NCBI RefSeq assembly: GCF_030814835.1
Contig: NZ_JAUSVS010000006.1
Coordinates: 124,001 to 188,000 of the forward strand
Length of the DNA: 64,000 nt
From: Caulobacter ginsengisoli
GTDB lineage: Bacteria; Pseudomonadota; Alphaproteobacteria; Caulobacterales; Caulobacteraceae
Direction of reading: 5' to 3'
Below are positions 59,208-64,000 of the stretch, one piece after another. Position 1 is the first letter of the stretch. Each line of letters opens with the position of its first letter. Under the pieces are notes generated by a model, which worked only from the letters and a program-made list of their open reading frames with translations, was not told the origin of the DNA and did no database searches. The position numbers and the translations under genes were made by a program.

Positions 59208-60101
59208 CTATCCCGGCGTCTGGCTCATGGCCAGTTGGGCGGCGCGCATCTGCTGGGCCTGTTCGGGGGTGATGCCCAGGGCGTCGAGGATCGGTGAGGA
59301 GGCCGAGACGTCCCAGCTGTGCCGCCCGCCGATGGTGATGCCGCCGTCGACCACGATGTGGGTCCCGGTCACGAAGACGCTGTCGTCGCTGGCCAGGTAG
59401 AGGGCGGCCCTCGCGATATCCTCGGGCATACCGGCCTTGGGGATGGGCTGGACCTTGGCGCCGATCTCCTCGACCCGGGCGGCCATCTGGTCGGCGACCT
59501 CGCGGGGCAGGCCCATGGAGGCGCCGAAGATCGAGGTGGCGATCAGGCCCGGGCAGATGGCGTTGACGCGGATCTTCTGGGGCGACAGCTCGGCGGCGGC
59601 GCAGCGGCTCATATGGATGACCGCGCACTTGGCGCTGCTGTAGGCCAGCGGGCCGAACCCGGCCTGCAGCCCGGCGATGGAGGCGGTGTTGACGATGCTG
59701 CCGCCGCCGCGTTTGGCCATCAGCGGGACGGCGTATTTCATGCCCAGCGCCGGGCCGCGCACCAGCAGGGCGAAGGTGTGGTCCCAGCCGGCCGCGTCCA
59801 TGTCGGCGACGCCGCCAGGACTGCCACCGTGACCGGCGTTGTTGAAGAGGATGTCCAGCCCGCCGAACGCCGTCTCGGCCAGCTTCACCGCCGCGGCGAC
59901 GTCGCTCTCGGAGGTGACGTCGCAATGGGCGTAGCGGACCTGATCGGGGAAACGCTTTTCCAGCATCGCCCCCTTCTCGTCCTGCAGGTCGGCGGCGACC
60001 ACTTTCGCGCCCTCGGCGACGAACAGCTCCACCGCCCCCAGCCCGATCCCCGACACGCCGCCGGTGATCAGGGCGATCCTGCCCTCAAGCCGTCCCGCCA
60101 T
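59208..60101 (-). CDS. SDR family oxidoreductase
   Basis: A 297-residue short-chain dehydrogenase with a C-terminal extension. ALITGGVSGIGLGAVELF, VAADLQDEKG (Asp, NAD preference), NNAGHGGSPGGV, IVNTASIAGLQAGFG with the catalytic Ser, YSSAKCAV, VTGTHIVVDGGITIG. The 30-residue tail (SSPILDALGITPEQAQQMRAA) is unusual and might be a membrane-contact or dimer element. ATG 60099-60101 preferred because GAGGGGG sits 7 nt before it; an upstream TTG is possible. Runs behind the quinone-oxidoreductase gene, 26 bp apart, likely an operon. Substrate unknown. Confidence 0.88.
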   Translation of the reverse strand: MAGRLEGRIALITGGVSGIGLGAVELFVAEGAKVVAADLQDEKGAMLEKRFPDQVRYAHCDVTSESDVAAAVKLAETAFGGLDILFNNAGHGGSPGGVADMDAAGWDHTFALLVRGPALGMKYAVPLMAKRGGGSIVNTASIAGLQAGFGPLAYSSAKCAVIHMSRCAAAELSPQKIRVNAICPGLIATSIFGASMGLPREVADQMAARVEEIGAKVQPIPKAGMPEDIARAALYLASDDSVFVTGTHIVVDGGITIGGRHSWDVSASSPILDALGITPEQAQQMRAAQLAMSQTPG

Positions 60102-60127
60102 GCTCAAACCCCCTCGACTGTTTTCTG

Positions 60128-61126
60128 CTACTCGGTGACGACCACGACCTTGCCCAGGGCCTTGCGGCTGCCCAGGTGGGCGATGGCTTCGCCGGCCCGG
60201 GCCAGGGGGAAGGTCTCGGAGACGTGCGGGCGGATCTTGCCGGCCGCATACATCTCCATCAGCTGTTTGACGTTCTCCTGATGGGCCTTGGGATCGCGGG
60301 CCACGGCCGCGCCCCAGAACACCCCGACGATGTCGCAGGATTTCAAGAGGGTCAGGTTCAGCGGGATCTTCGGAATCCCGGCCGGGAAGCCGATGACCAG
60401 GAAGCGGCCGCCCCAGCCGGCGGCGCGGATCACCGCCTCGGCATAGTCGCCCCCGACCGCGTCATAGGCGACGTCCCAGCCGCTGGGCCCGCAGGCGTCC
60501 TTGAAGAGCTGGGCCAGGGCCTTGGCGCTGTCCTTGTCGAAGGGGCCGGTGGGATAGACGACGCCGCTGTCGGCGCCGCGGGCGATGGCCAGGTCGACCT
60601 TCTCCTGCGAAGAGGCCGCCGCGATGACCCGCGCGCCCATGGCCTTGCCCAGCTCGACCGCCGCCAGGCCGACGCCGCCGGCGGCGCCCAGGACCAGCAG
60701 GGTCTCGCCGGCCTGCAGGTGGCCGCGGTCCTTGAGGCCATACCAGCTGGTGCCGTAGGTCATCATGAAGGCGGCCGCTTCGTCGAAGGGCATGGCGTCG
60801 GGGATCGGCACCACGCGCGCCGCGTCCAGCACCAGCTCCTCGGCCATGCCGCCCCAGCCGGTGTTGGCCAAGACGCGCTGGCCGACGCTCACATGGGTCA
60901 CGCCCTCGCCGATCGCCTTGACGATGCCGGAGACCTCGCCGCCGGGGGCGAAGGGACGGGCGGGCTTGAACTGGTACTTGTCCTCGATGATCAGCACGTC
61001 GGGATAGTTGACCCCGCAGGCCTTGATCGCCAGCAGCACCTGGCCCGGTCCGGCGACCGGGCTGGGCAGGTCCTCGACCACCAGGGTTTCCGGGCCACCC
61101 ACGACCTTGCTGAGCACCGCCTTCAT
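60128..61126 (-). CDS. NADPH:quinone oxidoreductase-like, zinc-free MDR family
   Basis: A 332-residue medium-chain dehydrogenase/reductase. It has the quinone-reductase N-terminus (MKAVLSKVVGGPETLVVEDL, GVNYPDVLIIEDKYQ, FAPGGEVSGIVKAIGEGV), lacks zinc-binding cysteines, and has the NADPH motif LVLGAAGGVGLAAVELGKAMGARVIAAASS (AAGGVG). It ends with ARAGEAIAHLGSRKALGKVVVV. These enzymes reduce quinones or act on enoyl-type substrates. Precedes the SDR gene (operon) and is divergent from the asparaginase-like gene. Confidence 0.9.
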   Translation of the reverse strand: MKAVLSKVVGGPETLVVEDLPSPVAGPGQVLLAIKACGVNYPDVLIIEDKYQFKPARPFAPGGEVSGIVKAIGEGVTHVSVGQRVLANTGWGGMAEELVLDAARVVPIPDAMPFDEAAAFMMTYGTSWYGLKDRGHLQAGETLLVLGAAGGVGLAAVELGKAMGARVIAAASSQEKVDLAIARGADSGVVYPTGPFDKDSAKALAQLFKDACGPSGWDVAYDAVGGDYAEAVIRAAGWGGRFLVIGFPAGIPKIPLNLTLLKSCDIVGVFWGAAVARDPKAHQENVKQLMEMYAAGKIRPHVSETFPLARAGEAIAHLGSRKALGKVVVVTE

Positions 61127-61203
61127 GCCGCCTCTCCCATAGTGTTATTGCTGTCTCCGCGACGCTAGCGCGGTGTTATCAGCGTTCATAGACCGGGAGA
61201 GCC

Positions 61204-62085
61204 GTGTTGACGAACAAATGTTTGAGTCTGGTGGTGCACGGCGGCGCCGGCGCGAAAAAGGGCCGCGACTACACGCGCGAGATCGCCCATATGCGCGGCG
61301 TCGTCGAGGCCGGGCGCGACGCCCTGCGCGGCGGGGCCAGCGCGCTCGACGTCGTCCAGGCGGCGACCCGCGAGCTGGAGGTCAGCGGCCTCTATGTGGC
61401 CGGACGCGGGGCCAGCCCCAACACCGCCGGGGTCTATGAGCTGGACGCCTGCCTGATGGACGGCGCGTCGGGCCGGGCCGGATCGGTGGCCGCCCTGACC
61501 GGCTTCAAGAGCCCGGTCAGCGTCGCCCGCTGCGTGATGGAAAAGACCCCCCACGTCATGCTGGCCGGCGATGGCGCGGCGCTGTTCGCCCGCGACCAGG
61601 ACATGGACGCCATCGGCGACCCGGCCGCCTGGTTCACCCGGGCCGGAACCTTCGAAGCCAACCACCCGCCCGGCAAGCTGGCCCACGGCACGGTCGGCTG
61701 CGTGGCCCTGGACGGCGAAGGTCGGCTGGCGGCGGCGACCTCGACCGGCGGGGTGTTCGGCAAGCTGCCCGGCCGGGTGGGCGACACCCCCATCATCGGC
61801 TCGGGCGGCTGGGCCGACGGGCTGGTGGCGGTCTCCTGCACCGGCCAAGGGGAGTATTTCATCCGCACCTCGGCGGCCTCGCAGGTCGCCTTCCGCATGA
61901 AGTTCGGCGGCCAGAGCCTGGCCGAGGCGACGCAGGCGGTGCTGGACGAGATCAAGTCGCTGGGCGGCGATGGCGGGCTGATCGCGGTCGGGGCCGATGG
62001 TCAGATCGCCATGCCCTATGTCTCGGAAGGCATGAAGCGGGCCGGGTTCACCGGCGACGGGGATATCCTCTCGGCAGCGTTCTGA
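61204..62085 (+). CDS. Isoaspartyl peptidase / L-asparaginase family (Ntn-hydrolase)
   Basis: A 293-residue plant-type asparaginase. Motifs: VVHGGAGAKKG at the N-terminus, ASALDVVQAATRELE, VAGRGASPNTAGVYELDACLMDG, and the autocleavage site HGTVGCVALDGEG, where Thr of GTVG becomes the nucleophile of the beta subunit. IIGSGGWADG and CTGQGEYFIR follow. The enzyme removes isoaspartyl residues or hydrolyses asparagine; length and motifs match. GTG 61204 follows GGGAG. It is alone on this strand, divergent from the quinone-oxidoreductase gene. Confidence 0.94.
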   Translation: MLTNKCLSLVVHGGAGAKKGRDYTREIAHMRGVVEAGRDALRGGASALDVVQAATRELEVSGLYVAGRGASPNTAGVYELDACLMDGASGRAGSVAALTGFKSPVSVARCVMEKTPHVMLAGDGAALFARDQDMDAIGDPAAWFTRAGTFEANHPPGKLAHGTVGCVALDGEGRLAAATSTGGVFGKLPGRVGDTPIIGSGGWADGLVAVSCTGQGEYFIRTSAASQVAFRMKFGGQSLAEATQAVLDEIKSLGGDGGLIAVGADGQIAMPYVSEGMKRAGFTGDGDILSAAF

Positions 62086-62105
62086 AGCCGACCACCCGGC
62101 AATCG

Positions 62106-62657
62106 CTAGAGTCCGCCGGCGGGAACCCCGCCCGGCGACACCGGGTCCAGCTTGAAGTCGCTGTAGAACCGGTCCAGCGGCGGCGCCTCGCCGACCCTGG
62201 AGGTGAGCAGCTGGACCAGGTCGCCGCCCCGCAGGACGAACCGGCCCCGGATGTAGACGTTGTCGCTGCTGGGGCCCAGGACCAGGTCGAGGGCCGGCAG
62301 GCCCTGGAACGTGAACCGGGTCTGCGAGATGACCGGCAGGTTCAGCTTCTCCGACAGCACCCCGGCCAGGGTGGCGAGCTTGGCGTCGACATCGTCCGGC
62401 GGCCGGGTCGAGCGGGTCATCTGCAGGGAATAGAACCGGTCGGCGCCAAAACTGCTGGAGACGATGACCGTCTTGAGGGCCGGCCTTTCCCCTTCCGCGG
62501 GCGTGCTGTTGGTAACGGTCTGCGGCGCGGCGGGAAGCGCGGTGGCGACGCCGAACTCGTCATTGCGATAGGCCTGCCAGTCCGGCTCGGCGGCCAGGGC
62601 CGCGCCGCTCCACAGCGACAGGCCGACCAGCAGGGCGGCAAGGCTTCGCAACGACAT
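62106..62657 (-). CDS. Small secreted protein, tandem family member 1
   Basis: A 183-residue protein with a signal peptide (MSLRSLAALLVGLSLWSGAALAA). The mature part begins DWQAYRNDEFGVATALPAAP, then a regular beta-rich body ending PPLDRFYSDFKLDP. Its layout follows that of the two adjacent upstream genes: Trp/Tyr start, a FG-type strand pair, a basic edge, and a P-rF-sxF C-terminus. This looks like the PsbP/DcrB-type (MOG1) fold but no firm assignment is possible. ATG 62655-62657 chosen for GGGAG at 7 nt; a longer frame begins without a site. Last of three tandem paralogues. Confidence 0.82.
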   Translation of the reverse strand: MSLRSLAALLVGLSLWSGAALAAEPDWQAYRNDEFGVATALPAAPQTVTNSTPAEGERPALKTVIVSSSFGADRFYSLQMTRSTRPPDDVDAKLATLAGVLSEKLNLPVISQTRFTFQGLPALDLVLGPSSDNVYIRGRFVLRGGDLVQLLTSRVGEAPPLDRFYSDFKLDPVSPGGVPAGGL

Positions 62658-62713
62658 CGTCAGACTCCCGGGATTTGCGGCCACCCTAGAACGGGGCCGC
62701 CGAAAGGCCAACG

Positions 62714-63220
62714 TCAGGGCGTCTCGCCGCCCAGATGCAGGGAGGCCAGGAAGCGGTCAGTCTCGGCCGGCAGCTGGGGCGATCCCACGACGACGGCGAC
62801 GTAGAGGCGCGAGTCTCGCACCGTGAAGACGCTCCTGAATTTGAGGTTGTCCGAGTCCCGCTTCATGTCCACGACCATGGCGGGCGAGCCGTCGATCTCG
62901 GTACGGGTCTTGGAAACCAGCGTGGCGTTGGCCGCGTTGAGGCCCCCGGCGAGGCCGGCTTCCAGGACGGTCCAGGGATCGCCGTCAAGGACCTCGCCAT
63001 AGGTTACGACCGACAGGCTGTAATAGGCGTCGTCCGTCGAAACCCCCGCCGTGCTGGTCACCCGCCCGTCGCCGTTGGCGGTGCTGAGTTCGGGCTGGCC
63101 CGGAAAGTCCATCGAAGCGCCGCTGGCCGGGTCGCGGTAATGGACCCAGCTGTCGGCCGCCATGGCGCCGCCGCAGATCAGCAGGCTGCCCAGCAGCGCC
63201 GCAAGCCATCGATTGAACAT
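62714..63220 (-). CDS. Small secreted protein, tandem family member 2
   Basis: A 168-residue precursor: signal peptide MFNRWLAALLGSLLICGGAMAA, mature start DSWVHYRDPASGASMDFPGQPELS, a central DAYYSLSVVTYGEVLDGD strand pair, and the C-terminus ETDRFLASLHLGGE. The plan matches member 1 and member 3: export signal, W/Y block, P-P turn, then beta strands and a RFxxSx ending. It is the middle of three genes on one strand with 56-81-bp gaps. Possibly lipid- or pigment-binding folds of PsbP/DcrB type; function unknown. Confidence 0.82.
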   Translation of the reverse strand: MFNRWLAALLGSLLICGGAMAADSWVHYRDPASGASMDFPGQPELSTANGDGRVTSTAGVSTDDAYYSLSVVTYGEVLDGDPWTVLEAGLAGGLNAANATLVSKTRTEIDGSPAMVVDMKRDSDNLKFRSVFTVRDSRLYVAVVVGSPQLPAETDRFLASLHLGGETP

Positions 63221-63301
63221 TTGGGGCCCCTATGAATTCGAAGGGCGAGCCTAGATGAGCGTCAGCCCGGCAACAATGTGGGAAGCGGCGTTCGCGTCCG
63301 C

Positions 63302-63814
63302 TCAGGGGATGAAGGCGAACTCCGTGAAGAAGCGGTCCAGCGGCGGGGGGCTGTCGGAGGCGGTGGTCAGGTGGATCAGCCTGTCCTCGCGGTTGATCAG
63401 CCGGCTGCGCAGATAGACCCCGCCCTCCCCCGGTCCGAACACGATATCGATGGCGGGGCTGCCGCCGACCGTGGTCTCGGTCCGCGAAATGACCGGCCCG
63501 CGGTCGGGGGTGAGCAGGCCATCGACGGTGCGGTTCAGGCGCTCGCGCGGCGTGCCCCGCCTGGGCAGGTCGAAGATGTCGACCCGCAGCATGTAGTAGC
63601 GGTTCTCCGCCGGCTTGGCGGTGACGGTCAGCGTCCGGCGCGTCGGCTGGCCGTCGGCGGACGGCGGCGTCTCGACCTTGATCTGCGGCGGGCTCGGCAT
63701 CTGGAGCGAGACGCCATAGCTCTTGTTGACATAGGGCTGCCAGCTGTCGGTCGCGGCGGCCGGGCCGGCGCCCAGCAGCAGGCCGCAGACGAGCGCCAGG
63801 ATGCGCAGGATCAT
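63302..63814 (-). CDS. Small secreted protein, tandem family member 3
   Basis: A 170-residue precursor: signal peptide MILRILALVCGLLLGAGPAAA, mature start TDSWQPYVNKSYGVSLQMPSPP, a RYYMLRVDIFDLPRRG strand segment, GGSPAIDIVFGPGEGGVYLRSRL and C-terminus PPLDRFFTEFAFIP. Of the three, it is closest to member 1 at the end (PPLDRF-xxF). The trio looks like a local gene amplification followed by divergence. First gene of the set; dnaJ lies upstream. Confidence 0.82.
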   Translation of the reverse strand: MILRILALVCGLLLGAGPAAATDSWQPYVNKSYGVSLQMPSPPQIKVETPPSADGQPTRRTLTVTAKPAENRYYMLRVDIFDLPRRGTPRERLNRTVDGLLTPDRGPVISRTETTVGGSPAIDIVFGPGEGGVYLRSRLINREDRLIHLTTASDSPPPLDRFFTEFAFIP

Positions 63815-63870
63815 GATCGGCCCTCCGGATCAGCGGACGGAGCCTATCGCCGATCGGGACGGGGTGAAAG

Positions 63871-64000
63871 CTAGACCCCCGTCACCTCTTCCCAGAACCG
63901 CTTGGCCTTGCCGATGAAGTTGGCGGACTTGGGATGCTGCTTGTCGCCGCAGAGGTCGGCCAGTTCGCGCAGCAGTTCCTTCTGCCGGGCGGAGAGGTGG
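63871..64000 (-). CDS. dnaJ: DnaJ chaperone, C-terminal fragment
   Basis: The minus strand encodes only the last 42 residues plus stop. They read LSARQKELLRELADLCGDKQ then HPKSANFIGKAKRFWEEV, the typical alphaproteobacterial DnaJ C-terminal tail after the substrate-binding beta domains. The stop is TAG at 63871-63873; the start lies beyond 64000. DnaJ is the co-chaperone that loads DnaK. Upstream partners cannot be seen. Confidence 0.85.
   Translation of the reverse strand, partial: HLSARQKELLRELADLCGDKQHPKSANFIGKAKRFWEEVTGV

Overview
The window is GC-rich (about 70% by eye) and reads as a stretch of bacterial chromosome from an alphaproteobacterium, most likely Caulobacterales (Caulobacter or Phenylobacterium). 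The evidence is a 1.6k-residue NAD-glutamate dehydrogenase, SDHAF4-like and Caulobacter-type lipoprotein genes, frequent GTG starts, an FtsK of alphaproteobacterial length, and intergenic palindromes of the type found in this group. There is no prophage, insertion sequence, CRISPR array or rRNA. The window starts inside xthA (C-terminus missing) and ends inside dnaJ (only the C-terminus present).

Layout. 1-4343: xthA, a candidate small RNA, lolA and ftsK, all on the minus strand. 4416-8748: a two-winged-helix regulator divergent from a large FG-GAP/RTX secreted protein, with a direct-repeat operator candidate between them. 8781-13680: a UbiH-family hydroxylase, a Trm112-like/LON-domain/CnoX-like minus-strand operon, a ProX-like deacylase and a DUF6065 gene. 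13778-17638: tRNA-Gly(GCC) with terminator, modA-modE with a perfect ModE-type operator but no modBC, and a UBP zinc finger coupled to a CNBD flavin reductase. 17644-25384: a SPINDLY-type O-GlcNAc transferase divergent from an MHYT-PAS-GGDEF-EAL protein, then a WrbA-like flavoprotein, an SDR, marC and pyrF. 25580-33594: a secreted Pro/Gly/Tyr-rich protein, SDHAF4, two tandem small HAHLNLLGW membrane proteins, rsmB-rpe-heparinase-pseudouridine synthase running on one strand, and a DUF1993 gene. 33608-34450: a lower-GC islet gene with a possible PD-(D/E)XK nuclease signature. 34419-44449: a BaiN-like flavoprotein, a ZTP riboswitch with purH, a PEP-mutase-like gene, a dienelactone hydrolase and NAD-GDH. 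44585-52403: a second candidate small RNA with repeated C-rich loops, an AI-2E family protein, a HerA-like ATPase, an Rrf2 regulator, kup, a DUF1287 gene and argG. 52643-64000: small domain proteins, transporters, SDRs, a 2OG oxygenase/EamA pair, a quinone oxidoreductase, an asparaginase, three tandem small secreted paralogues, and the dnaJ end.

Most genes are housekeeping. The unusual content lies between them. At least eight families of long intergenic inverted repeats occur, two with several copies (family A seven copies, family B three), and one family A copy is nested inside a family B palindrome. Two minus-strand intergenic regions look like trans-acting small RNAs carrying anti-Shine-Dalgarno C/U-rich segments. 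The purH leader is a ZTP riboswitch whose expression platform appears to hide the ribosome-binding site. Functional names rest on residues and motifs read from the translations; no database search was possible.
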